A stretch of DNA of 48,735 nt from contig JBGTCD010000023.1 in assembly GCA_041749015.1 (NCBI GenBank), positions 1 through 48,735 of the forward strand. The letters run 5' to 3'. How positions within the stretch are numbered: position 1 is the first letter of the stretch; each line of letters begins with the position of its first letter. This document shows, one piece after another, positions 27,056 to 35,671 of the stretch. The DNA comes from JBGTCD01 sp041749015 (GTDB taxonomy: Bacteria > Bacteroidota > Bacteroidia > Cytophagales > Cyclobacteriaceae). Made by a program: the position numbers and the translations under genes. The notes below the pieces were generated by a model that worked only from the letters and a program-made list of their open reading frames with translations, was not told where the DNA came from and ran no database searches.

Positions 27056-28432
27056 ATGAAAAATAAACCAAGCTTACCTAAAGGTACCCGCGACTTCGGT
27101 CCCTTAGAAATGGGCCGAAGAAATTTTATCCTGGATACCATCAAAAAAGTGTTTCTCAGGTACGGATTTCAGCCAATAGAAACCCCTGCCATGGAACAAC
27201 TCTCTACCCTTAAAGGAAAGTATGGGGATGAAGGCGATCAGCTCCTGTTTAAAATCCTCAATAGTGGCGACTATTTGAAAGACATCGATGCCGCCACCCA
27301 AAATTCCAAATCGCTGACGACCTTAATTAGTGAAAAAGGATTACGATACGATCTAACAGTGCCCTTTGCCAGATACGTAGTCATGAATCAACACGAAATT
27401 AACTTTCCGTTCAGAAGGTTTCAAATCCAGCCTGTTTGGCGGGCTGACCGACCTCAGAAAGGCAGATACCGTGAGTTTTATCAATGTGATGCGGATATTA
27501 TTGGCACCAAGTCATTGGTATGTGAGGCTGAGATCATCCAAATGATCCTGGAAGTTTTTTCAGGTTTAAGTCTGGAGGCTTTCACGATTAAAATGAACCA
27601 TCGCAGTATTCTGGCCGGGATTGCAGAAGTCATTGAAGCTCCGGATAAGATGGGGGAATTATGCATTACCCTAGACAAGCTCGATAAAATAGGTCAGGAC
27701 AAGGTGATGGCGGAACTTGCCGAGCGAGGATTTAATGATGAGGCATTAACTAAATTAGAGCCATTTTTCCAACTGGAAACCCATACCTGGAAGGAAAGGC
27801 TGGATGAGCTAAAGTCTTTATTCACCAATTCCATGGAAGGTCTCAAAGGGGTCAGGGAAGTAGAAGAAATCCTTAGTTTAGCAAGGGGGCTTGATTTTGA
27901 AGGTGCCAATTTTGATTTTGATCCTTTGTTAGCCAGGGGACTCACCTATTATACCGGGGCGATTTTTGAGGTAAAGGCCAAGGGTGTTTCTATCGGAAGC
28001 ATCTGTGGCGGTGGCAGGTATGACAATCTCACCGGAGTATTTGGCCTTGAGGACGTATCAGGAGTAGGGATTTCCTTTGGAGTAGATCGGATATATGATG
28101 TCATGGAGGAATTGGAAATGTTTCAGGCCCAGGCCAGGTCTGGCACAAAATTACTGATTGCACATTTTGATAAAGATTCCTTCAAATTTGCGATCAGGCT
28201 TTTGGGTAGAGTCAGAAAAGAAGGCATCGCTGCTGAAATTTACCCGGAGGATGCTAAAATGAAAAAACAGCTTGGGTATGCAGACAAAAAGCAAATACCA
28301 TATGTGGTGATTATTGGTCCGGAAGAAATCCAATCAGGTGCCTTTACCTTCAAAAATATGCAATCAGGAGACCAATCCAAGATGGATGTATCTGAAATCA
28401 TTGAAAAGTTAAAGGAGGAAACAGATGAATAA
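27056..28432 (+). CDS. hisS: Histidyl-tRNA synthetase
   Basis: 458 residues, a class II synthetase that charges tRNA(His). Motif 2 is at about 120-145 (FRRFQIQPVWRADRPQKGRYREFYQCD), the histidine-binding RGLTYYTG at 294-301 and motif 3 GGGRYDNL at 318-325. The C-terminal anticodon-binding domain spans about 365-458 and is complete. The stop overlaps the hutH start by 8 bp, which should couple their translation. Confidence 0.97.
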   Translation: MKNKPSLPKGTRDFGPLEMGRRNFILDTIKKVFLRYGFQPIETPAMEQLSTLKGKYGDEGDQLLFKILNSGDYLKDIDAATQNSKSLTTLISEKGLRYDLTVPFARYVVMNQHEINFPFRRFQIQPVWRADRPQKGRYREFYQCDADIIGTKSLVCEAEIIQMILEVFSGLSLEAFTIKMNHRSILAGIAEVIEAPDKMGELCITLDKLDKIGQDKVMAELAERGFNDEALTKLEPFFQLETHTWKERLDELKSLFTNSMEGLKGVREVEEILSLARGLDFEGANFDFDPLLARGLTYYTGAIFEVKAKGVSIGSICGGGRYDNLTGVFGLEDVSGVGISFGVDRIYDVMEELEMFQAQARSGTKLLIAHFDKDSFKFAIRLLGRVRKEGIAAEIYPEDAKMKKQLGYADKKQIPYVVIIGPEEIQSGAFTFKNMQSGDQSKMDVSEIIEKLKEETDE

Positions 28433-29924
28433 CAGCCTGACACAACCAGAGGCCACCCTGAAAGATATTTGTTCACTCTTTTTTTCAGGAAAACCTCTAG
28501 CCCTGGATTCAGAAGCCCGGGAAAGAATTATACACTGCCGGGAATACCTGGATAAAAAAATTGCGGCCTCCTCTGATCCAGTGTACGGGATTAATACCGG
28601 ATTTGGGTCCTTGTATGACCAGCATATCTCTAAAGAAAACCTGGGGCAACTCCAGGAAAATCTGGTAAAATCACATGCTTGTGGTGCCGGAGATGAGGTA
28701 CCACAGGAAATTGTCAGGCTCATGATTTTGCTTAAAATCCGGTCATTATGCTATGGGAATTCCGGCGTACAGTTGGCGATAGTAGAACGCCTTATTGAAT
28801 TTTATAATGAGGGGGTTACTCCGGTTGTTTTTGAAATGGGTTCACTCGGTGCCTCTGGTGATTTAGCACCATTGGCCCATGTGGCGCTGCCCATTATTGG
28901 ATTAGGATCTGTTTATTATAAAGGAGAAAAAATTACAGCCCAGGCTTACTACCAGAAAACTGGTAAATCCCCATTGGTTTTCCAGGCTAAGGAAGGTCTT
29001 GCTCTGCTAAACGGCACCCAAATGATGGGTGCCTATGGGGTATGGTGCCTCTATCATGGTTACCGCATTCTGAAGGCTGCCAACATCATCAGTACCTTAT
29101 CTCTTGATGTTTTCGATGGCCGGAAAGAGCCTTTCCAGCCCGAGGTGCACAAAATACGGCCTCAAAAGGGCCAGAGTGCCGTTGCTGCGCAAATATTAGC
29201 ATTACTTGAGGGGAGTAAGATGATTACAGCACCGAAAACTCATGTACAGGACCCTTATTCCTTCCGATGCGTGCCACAGGTCCATGGTGCCTCCATGGAT
29301 GCTCTGGATTTTGTAAAAGAAACATTCACCGCTGAAATCAATAGTGTCACTGACAATCCTAATGTTTTTCCGGATGAAGACCTGATCATTTCGGCAGGTA
29401 ATTTCCATGGTCAGCCTCTGGCTCTGGGTCTCGATTTTCTGGCCATTGCCCTTTCTGAACTTGGTAGTATTTCCGAACGCAGGACTTACCTACTCATTTC
29501 CGGTGCCCGGAACCTCCCGCGCTATCTGGTAGCCAATCCCGGGATCAACTCAGGACTGATGATCCCGCAGTTTACAGCTGCCGCAATGGCAAGTCAGAAT
29601 AAACAGCTTTCGGTGCCTGCCTCTACTGATTCTATCCCCTCCTCCAATGGGCAGGAAGATCACGTCAGCATGGGTGCCAACGCTGCTCTGAAGGCGCGAA
29701 GGGTGGTCCTTAATTTATATTCAATCCTGGCAATTGAATTATTGACTGCATCGCAGGCACTGGAGTTTAGAAGGCCGTTGAGGTCGTCAAAGGCTCTGGA
29801 AGAAATGGCTGGCAATTTCAAAGCCCTTGTCCCGTTTATGGAAGAAGACCGCGTGCTCCATGATGATATCCGAAAAGCGGAAGAATTTGTAAAGACTGAA
29901 TCAACCTTTGAAGCTTTTAAATAA
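28425..29924 (+). CDS. hutH: Histidine ammonia-lyase
   Basis: 499 residues. It deaminates histidine to urocanate. The MIO cofactor precursor Ala143-Ser144-Gly145 (GSLGASGDLAPLAH), Tyr54 (YGINTGFG), QDPYSFRCVPQVHG and SIPSSNGQEDHVSMG are all present, giving a complete active site. It overlaps hisS by 8 bp, and the following T9SS cargo gene starts inside its last 17 bp. No hutU, hutI or hutG lies nearby. Related aromatic ammonia-lyases share the fold; the motifs favour histidine. Confidence 0.93.
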   Translation: MNNSLTQPEATLKDICSLFFSGKPLALDSEARERIIHCREYLDKKIAASSDPVYGINTGFGSLYDQHISKENLGQLQENLVKSHACGAGDEVPQEIVRLMILLKIRSLCYGNSGVQLAIVERLIEFYNEGVTPVVFEMGSLGASGDLAPLAHVALPIIGLGSVYYKGEKITAQAYYQKTGKSPLVFQAKEGLALLNGTQMMGAYGVWCLYHGYRILKAANIISTLSLDVFDGRKEPFQPEVHKIRPQKGQSAVAAQILALLEGSKMITAPKTHVQDPYSFRCVPQVHGASMDALDFVKETFTAEINSVTDNPNVFPDEDLIISAGNFHGQPLALGLDFLAIALSELGSISERRTYLLISGARNLPRYLVANPGINSGLMIPQFTAAAMASQNKQLSVPASTDSIPSSNGQEDHVSMGANAALKARRVVLNLYSILAIELLTASQALEFRRPLRSSKALEEMAGNFKALVPFMEEDRVLHDDIRKAEEFVKTESTFEAFK

Positions 29925-31833
29925 AAAAGTAATCCTGGCCCTGATTTCAGGCCTTCTTATGGTAGGCTCAGGGGAGGTTTTGGGTCAATATACCAGCGAT
30001 TTGGGTCGATTCGAAGTCGACGAAATCCGGGGATGTGCCCCTTTTACCGTGAATTTCACCATCCTTGAACCGGCATGCCCTTGTGATGCGGTTTGTCCTT
30101 GTGATATGAATTTTGAAGGGATTGACCCACCCCCTGACAATATGCCGCAAAACCAATTTTTCTACACTTTCGACGAGCCAGGTACCTATAATCTGCAGGT
30201 TATTTTTCAGGGGCTTACACCTAGAATAGATTTTATAGTCATTGAGGTAATCCCAAATGAAATTCCAGAATTTGAAATTTTTAATTGTTCCAATGAGTCA
30301 GTCCAGGTATTGATTGATGATAGTCAATACGATGAATATGCCATTGATTATTTCAGTAATGGTACGGATGATGCGATCGTCCCGCAAGGGACTCAGCCAC
30401 CACCTTTCAGCTTTGGTGCCCCCGGAGTTTTTCCGGTGCAGGTGCGCGGTAGAAATATTGGCTTTGCTGATAATTGCAACAGCAATGAACAGCAGGTGAT
30501 GGTAGTGGAGACCCTGCCCGTTTCCTTCATTGAGTTGCTTACCCTACATAGCGAGGATTCCGCTACCTTGCGGTACACCCCACAGCCTAATACTTTCCTG
30601 AGGCTGGAGGTCGCCCTCAATAATAATCCTGTTTTTCAAAATTTTGCGCAAATTGATCAGGATAACAATACCATAGCCTTGACAGGATTTTCCTTCCAAA
30701 ACAACTTTTACCGGTTCAGGATCGCTACCTGGGACCCTTGCAATGATGTATTTACTTATAGTAATGAGGTCTCCTCCCTCAACTTTTCTCTGGAAATCCA
30801 GGATAATCTCAATAGACTGGATTGGAATACCAGCGGAGCCGGAGTGGATAATTATAGGATAGCCCGTAATGAAAATCAAAATTTTATCTCCGTGACCAAT
30901 ATGTTTTTCAATGATATTGATGTGGTCTGCAATCAGGATTACTGCTACACCGTCACAACCCGGTATGCCAATGGGGCCAGGAGTATTTCACTCATGCATT
31001 GCGGTACCGCTACCTCCAGCATTATCCCGCCACCCATCAGTAATCTCAGTCTGAATGTCAGTGAAAATGAGTTGGCCATGACATGGCCAACCCCGGAAGG
31101 ATTTACGCAATTAGAGGCCAGGGTTTTGCGCCAGGAAGGCACCGGTTTTTCCCAGGTACGATTTGTCACAGAAAATAACTTTACTTACAATGATACACCA
31201 CCTCAGCCAGACCTTTGTTTTCGGGTAGATTATACCGACGAATGTGGTAATGATGCCGATCCGGGTATAGTTGCCTGCATCTTATGGTTGGAGGTAGATG
31301 AAGCAGGCCCATTTGCGCATGAACTTGAATGGAATGAATATACCGGCTTTGGAGCTGGAGTGAGCGAGTACCGGGTGCAGCGCTTTGATGAAGATGGACT
31401 TCTGACAGGAGAATTTTCCGCAGGAAATGAAACCCGATTTACCGACACGAATATTACAGATGAGCAGCAAATTTATTCCTACAGGGTTTTAGCCACTTCA
31501 GGGCTATCGGGTATTGATGTGGCACTTTCCAATAAGGTATCCATCATCAAAAACCCCAATTTAAACTTTCCCAACGCCTTTACGCCTGGAAATGATGGAC
31601 TCAATGATGAGTTTCGTATTTTTGGGCGGTTCATAAAGGAATATGAGCTTACCGTCTTCAACCGGTGGGGAGAATTGGTCTTTCAGGCTGACACCCCTGA
31701 GAAGACCTGGAATGGCATTTATCGGGGGGCATTACTCCCTCAGGGCACCTATGCTTACAGGGCCATGGTGGTGGACCAGGCCGGTCGGAAACATAGCCTT
31801 GATGGAACCGTTTTATTAATTATAAGGCCATAG
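29908..31833 (+). CDS. Secreted protein with gliding-motility-type (T9SS type B) C-terminal domain
   Basis: 641 residues from a TTG at 29908, inside the end of hutH; this start gives a proper signal peptide (MKLLNKKVILALISGLLMVG..., cleavage near VLGQ), while the first internal ATG would destroy it. A PKD-like domain with a Cys cluster (ACPCDAVCPCD) lies at about 40-115; fibronectin-III-like modules occupy about 200-545; the type B sorting domain is at about 553-641 (FPNAFTPGNDGLNDEF, FNRWGELVFQ, WNGIYRGALLPQGTYAY). Surface display or secretion by T9SS is expected. The binding partner is unknown. Confidence 0.88.
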   Translation: MKLLNKKVILALISGLLMVGSGEVLGQYTSDLGRFEVDEIRGCAPFTVNFTILEPACPCDAVCPCDMNFEGIDPPPDNMPQNQFFYTFDEPGTYNLQVIFQGLTPRIDFIVIEVIPNEIPEFEIFNCSNESVQVLIDDSQYDEYAIDYFSNGTDDAIVPQGTQPPPFSFGAPGVFPVQVRGRNIGFADNCNSNEQQVMVVETLPVSFIELLTLHSEDSATLRYTPQPNTFLRLEVALNNNPVFQNFAQIDQDNNTIALTGFSFQNNFYRFRIATWDPCNDVFTYSNEVSSLNFSLEIQDNLNRLDWNTSGAGVDNYRIARNENQNFISVTNMFFNDIDVVCNQDYCYTVTTRYANGARSISLMHCGTATSSIIPPPISNLSLNVSENELAMTWPTPEGFTQLEARVLRQEGTGFSQVRFVTENNFTYNDTPPQPDLCFRVDYTDECGNDADPGIVACILWLEVDEAGPFAHELEWNEYTGFGAGVSEYRVQRFDEDGLLTGEFSAGNETRFTDTNITDEQQIYSYRVLATSGLSGIDVALSNKVSIIKNPNLNFPNAFTPGNDGLNDEFRIFGRFIKEYELTVFNRWGELVFQADTPEKTWNGIYRGALLPQGTYAYRAMVVDQAGRKHSLDGTVLLIIRP

Positions 31834-31870
31834 TGGCATAATTTAAACTAAAAATTAAAAGGGCAGGCAT

Positions 31871-32203
31871 ATGTTTGATATGATGAAAATGATGGGCAAG
31901 ATCAAGGAAGTCCAGGCTAAGGTCAAGGAAGCCCAGGATAATCTGGTGCATCTAAGAGTATCCGGTGAGTCCGGCGCAGGTCTGGTAAAGGCTACCGCAA
32001 ATGGGCAACGTCAGGTGTTAAGCATTGAAATTGACCCCAGCCTGATCAATAGTGAAGACCAGGAAACCATGCAAGACCTGGTAGTGGCAGCGGTAAATAA
32101 TGCTCTAGGCAAAGCTGAGGAAGTAGGTAAGGCGGAAATAAAAAAGCAAACTGAAGGCATCCTGCCCAATATACCAGGTTTTGATCTGGGTAATATGGTC
32201 TAA
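31871..32203 (+). CDS. YbaB/EbfC nucleoid-associated protein
   Basis: 110 residues: MFDMMKMMGKIKEVQAKVKEAQDNL, a beta core (VKATANGQRQVLSIEIDPSL) and helical C-terminus (VVAAVNNALGKAEEVGKAEI), the complete YbaB fold. It binds DNA as a dimer and is usually found with dnaX-recR; here it instead sits 37 bp after a T9SS cargo gene and ends exactly before a glycosyltransferase start. Confidence 0.95.
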   Translation: MFDMMKMMGKIKEVQAKVKEAQDNLVHLRVSGESGAGLVKATANGQRQVLSIEIDPSLINSEDQETMQDLVVAAVNNALGKAEEVGKAEIKKQTEGILPNIPGFDLGNMV

Positions 32204-33217
32204 ATGAACCTCATAGCCGTAGTCATATTAAACTTCAATGGCAGGCACCACCTGGAAACGTTCCTTCCGTCCGTGGTTAAATATTCCAAAGATGCCAATA
32301 TCTATTTGGTAGATAATGGCTCAACGGATGATTCTATCGCCTATGTTGAGGCGGCATTCCCCGAGGTCACCATCATCCGCCTGAAAAGTAATCATGGTTA
32401 TGCAGGTGGCTATAATTTGGCACTAAAAGAAGTCAATGAGCCCTATTGGGTACTGCTCAACAGCGATGTGGAGGTGACTGAAGGATGGCTGATTGACCCG
32501 GTCGAGCGCCTCAGAGCAGATGACAAACTCGCTGCGGTGCAACCTAAAATAAAAAGCTACCAAAACCGGGACTACTTTGAATATGCAGGTGCTGCCGGTG
32601 GATTTATGGACCGGTACGGCTATCCATTTTGCAGAGGCCGCATATTTGATGAACTGGAAAAGGATAATGGGCAATACGACAGTACTGAGAAAGTATTTTG
32701 GGCCTCAGGAGCCTGTCTTTTTATTAAAGCCGCCTGCTTCAGAGAAGCCAAGGGTTTTGAAAGTCGGTTTTTTGCGCATATGGAAGAAATAGACCTCTGC
32801 TGGCGGCTCCAGCACCTGGGTTATGCAATAGGCTATACCCCGTACTGTACCGTGTATCATTTAGGTGGCGGTACTCTGGCCATGGGAAGTGTCAGAAAAA
32901 TTTATCTCAATGTACGAAATAGTCACCTTATGTTGTGGCGAAATTACAGCTTTACTCAATGGATTTGGATCTTTCCTGTACGGAGTGTTCTGGATGATCT
33001 GGCAATTGTAAAAATGGTCTTTACCGGTAAATTTGCATCTGCTTGGGGTATTACTAGAGGTGTTTTCGCCTTTTGGGTCATGCTTTTTAAGGGTATCGGG
33101 CATGATATACCCCTTCAAAAAAAAATAGGACTACCACCATTTCCCGGATCCATAGCCATGGCGTATTATCTTAGAAAGAAAAAGAGATACAGCGATTTGT
33201 TAAATTCTATTAAATAA
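32204..33217 (+). CDS. Family 2 glycosyltransferase (rhamnosyltransferase-like)
   Basis: 337 residues, GT-A fold. Nucleotide-sugar motifs: VVILNFNGRHHL, DNGSTDDS, the DxD-equivalent LLNSDVEV, and the acceptor/catalytic loop GFESRFFAHMEEIDLCWRLQHLGY. An aromatic amphipathic C-terminal region (about 245-310) may attach it to the membrane. It probably adds a sugar to a cell-surface glycan; donor and acceptor are unknown. The ATG follows the ybaB stop with no gap. Confidence 0.92.
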   Translation: MNLIAVVILNFNGRHHLETFLPSVVKYSKDANIYLVDNGSTDDSIAYVEAAFPEVTIIRLKSNHGYAGGYNLALKEVNEPYWVLLNSDVEVTEGWLIDPVERLRADDKLAAVQPKIKSYQNRDYFEYAGAAGGFMDRYGYPFCRGRIFDELEKDNGQYDSTEKVFWASGACLFIKAACFREAKGFESRFFAHMEEIDLCWRLQHLGYAIGYTPYCTVYHLGGGTLAMGSVRKIYLNVRNSHLMLWRNYSFTQWIWIFPVRSVLDDLAIVKMVFTGKFASAWGITRGVFAFWVMLFKGIGHDIPLQKKIGLPPFPGSIAMAYYLRKKKRYSDLLNSIK

Positions 33218-33256
33218 ACTTTGGCCTTAACTCAGGAATAAAAGAAGAAGCTAATT

Positions 33257-33532
33257 TTAATAATACCAAAGCAGGTTTTTTCTCCTTCTCAGGTGCCTCC
33301 TGATGTTCATAATAAAGGCAAGGCTCAAATAGATGATTACCGGTGAGCCTACGGTTAAAAATGAAGCATAAATAAAAAACATCCGGATGCTGGAGGTAGC
33401 AATGCCAAATTTTTCTCCAAGGCGGGTGCAAACACCAAATGCATAACCTTCCACCAAACTTTGAAACCTGCCGATCATACGTCTTTGTTTATTCAACCTA
33501 AAAAACTGCCCGAAATTTATAAAAAAACTCAT
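33257..33532 (-). CDS. PspC domain membrane protein
   Basis: 91 residues from the ATG at 33530-33532. The PspC core is at about 28-72 (GVCTRLGEKFGIATSSIRMFFIYASF then a membrane helix VGSPVIIYLSLAFIMNI), with basic residues after it. PspC domains respond to membrane stress in other bacteria, but here no pspA or regulator is adjacent. It converges on the glycosyltransferase gene and diverges from the OmpA/TPR lipoprotein gene. Confidence 0.85.
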   Translation of the reverse strand: MSFFINFGQFFRLNKQRRMIGRFQSLVEGYAFGVCTRLGEKFGIATSSIRMFFIYASFLTVGSPVIIYLSLAFIMNIRRHLRRRKNLLWYY

Positions 33533-33637
33533 TATTTTCAATATATTGTAGTTTAACGATTAAATTAACAGTCTGTTGGTATAAATCGGCGATTAAACTA
33601 CCAGAGAAAGAAATGGTTTAGTTTTTTTTGCCTATTA

Positions 33638-33668
33638 TTGCATTAGAATTAATAGAAACCTAATTTTG
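33638..33668 (+). promoter_or_regulatory. Promoter of the OmpA/TPR lipoprotein gene
   Basis: TTG at 33638-33640, 20 bp spacer, then perfect TAATTTTG at 33661-33668, the standard Bacteroidota -33/-7 spacing. Predicted leader about 34 nt to the ATG at 33707. Confidence 0.65.
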
Positions 33669-33706
33669 CCATTCAAAATTTGCCAAATCTAAAACCTACT
33701 ATTCCC

Positions 33707-35485
33707 ATGAGAAAATTTATTTACGCCTTGATGATTTCCGGCGTTGTTATTCTTGCTGGTTGTTCTTTGCCACAAATGGTGAAGCTCGCCCAGGATCAGG
33801 AATTAACAGTCGTCCCTAACCCGCTTGAGGTGCATGCAGATACCGTTAACTTCGAAATGTCTGCTGTCCTTCCGGTAAAAATGTTGAAAAAAGGAAAAGT
33901 TTATCAACTCAATTCATTCTATGTATATGGAAATGATGAGCTTGCCCTGGAAACAATCGAATTCAAGGAGGAGGATTACCCCAATGCCAAAACCGATCAA
34001 CCCCGCGAGAAACAGTCTTATGCCTTCGCATACAATCCCGCGATGAAAAAGGGTAATTTAGAAGTACAGGGGGTAGCCTTAAATCCAAAAAACGGAAATA
34101 ATAAAACTACTGAGCGCCTGGCAGTGGCTCCCGGTATTATTACCACTTCTAAAATGGTACAACCCGTTTATTATTCAGCATATGCTGACCATGGGTACAA
34201 TAATCAGGAAGAATTAGTCCCTACCAATATCAATTTCTTTTTTGATCGGGGTAGGTCAGAATTAAAATATTCTGAAAGAACCAGCGATAGAGGTAAGTTT
34301 TTCGAAGCGTTTATTGCTGAAAAAAACGTAACCAGAACAGTTACAATTACCGGTATGCACTCACCTGAAGGTACTGAAACCATTAACACTAAGCTTTCTG
34401 AAAATCGTGCCAAAGTAATTGAAGATTTCTACAGAAGAAATATGAAGAAGTATGACTATAAAGGTCTTTCCGATTCAATCAATTTTATCCTGAAGCCTAT
34501 AAATTTGGATTGGGCTGCTTTCAAGAAAGAACTTGAAGCGTATGATGGGATTACTTCTGAACAGAAAAGTGAATACCTTAATATCATCAATGGTTCTGGA
34601 GACTTCGTTTCAAAAGAAAAGGATTTGAGAAAACTTTCAACCTATAATAAAGTTTTTAGAGACGTTTATCCTAAACTCAGAACTGCAAAAACAGAAGTTC
34701 TTACCGTTATGGAAAAGAAAACTGATGCTGAGATTTCTGTTCTTGCCAAGCAAATTTCTTCTAACGCAGCTGATGCTGATACTTTAAGCCATCAGGAATT
34801 GCTTTATGCTGCTACCCTGACACCTTCATTAAGCGAGAAAGCAGCTATCTATGGCGCTGCCGTTAAAAAACATGATGACTGGGTATCTCATAATAACCTG
34901 GCAGCTGTGCATATTGCCATGGCCGCTGAAGACGAAGGAAGTGCTAACAGCCACATTGAAAAAGCCAATACACATTTAGAGACTTCTGCCAAGAAAAAAG
35001 AAAGTGCTGAAGCCCATATTAATATGGCTTCTGCCAGCCTGATGGCAGGCAATGCTGCTAAAGCCTATGATCACCTTAAAAAGGCTTCCTCAATGAGCCC
35101 TTCTAATGATGCTCAAAAAGGTTTGAATGGCGTAAAAGCTGCCATTGAAATCATGATGGCAAGGTATGGTGATGCTGTACGTTCAGGATCTGCTGCTGAG
35201 CAAACTGCCGACAACCTTTTCAACAAAGGATTGGCCCAGTTGCTAAACAAAGAGTATCAGAATGCTGCCAATACATTTGGTGAAGTAACTGAAATGGATG
35301 GCGACTATGCCGCTGCTTATTACGCTGCTGCTATTGCCAATGCACGCCAAAACAAATTAGATGGGGTTGTTTCAAACCTTCGTAAAGCGGGAGCTGCCGA
35401 TCCAGACCTAAGGTCAGTAGCTCTTGAGGACCTTGAGTTTGTGAAAATGCTTGATGATCCTTCTTTCAGAGAGGCATTAAAATAA
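33707..35485 (+). CDS. Outer-membrane lipoprotein with central OmpA domain and C-terminal TPR repeats
   Basis: 592 residues from the ATG at 33707. Lipoprotein signal with lipobox LAGC (Cys19). A beta-rich N-terminal region lies at about 35-160; an OmpA-like peptidoglycan-binding segment at about 172-245 (NINFFFDRGRSELKY, TGMHSPEGTETINTKLSENRAKVIEDFY); a linker at about 250-370; and Ala-rich TPR-like helices at about 375-590. OmpA domains are usually C-terminal, so this order is unusual. It may anchor an envelope complex to peptidoglycan. The gene has its own clear promoter and a strong terminator, and its codon use looks like that of a highly expressed gene. Confidence 0.85.
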   Translation: MRKFIYALMISGVVILAGCSLPQMVKLAQDQELTVVPNPLEVHADTVNFEMSAVLPVKMLKKGKVYQLNSFYVYGNDELALETIEFKEEDYPNAKTDQPREKQSYAFAYNPAMKKGNLEVQGVALNPKNGNNKTTERLAVAPGIITTSKMVQPVYYSAYADHGYNNQEELVPTNINFFFDRGRSELKYSERTSDRGKFFEAFIAEKNVTRTVTITGMHSPEGTETINTKLSENRAKVIEDFYRRNMKKYDYKGLSDSINFILKPINLDWAAFKKELEAYDGITSEQKSEYLNIINGSGDFVSKEKDLRKLSTYNKVFRDVYPKLRTAKTEVLTVMEKKTDAEISVLAKQISSNAADADTLSHQELLYAATLTPSLSEKAAIYGAAVKKHDDWVSHNNLAAVHIAMAAEDEGSANSHIEKANTHLETSAKKKESAEAHINMASASLMAGNAAKAYDHLKKASSMSPSNDAQKGLNGVKAAIEIMMARYGDAVRSGSAAEQTADNLFNKGLAQLLNKEYQNAANTFGEVTEMDGDYAAAYYAAAIANARQNKLDGVVSNLRKAGAADPDLRSVALEDLEFVKMLDDPSFREALK

Positions 35486-35504
35486 ACCTTCGATATTGAA
35501 TTAT

Positions 35505-35537
35505 AAAAGCTGCTCTATCCAGAGCAGCTTTTTTTTT
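35505..35537 (+). terminator. Strong intrinsic terminator after the OmpA/TPR lipoprotein gene
   Basis: AAAAGCTGCTCT (35505-35516), loop ATCC, AGAGCAGCTTTT (35521-35532): a perfect 12-bp stem running into nine consecutive T's. It begins 20 bp after the stop codon. Confidence 0.92.
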
Positions 35538-35610
35538 GCCTTTAACCAGAATACAACAAAAGACAATATTCCGATTTCCCACCAAAAACCACTGATAATT
35601 CTACAGCCGG

Positions 35611-35642
35611 TTTGGGTTATTGATGCCGGAATGCTATTTTTA
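35611..35642 (+). promoter_or_regulatory. Putative pdhB promoter
   Basis: TTTG at 35611-35614, 20 bp spacer, TATTTTTA at 35635-35642 (seven of eight relative to TAnnTTTG). Predicted leader about 25 nt. Confidence 0.5.
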
Positions 35643-35671
35643 CGCTCCATCAATTTAAGCAGTTATTATTT

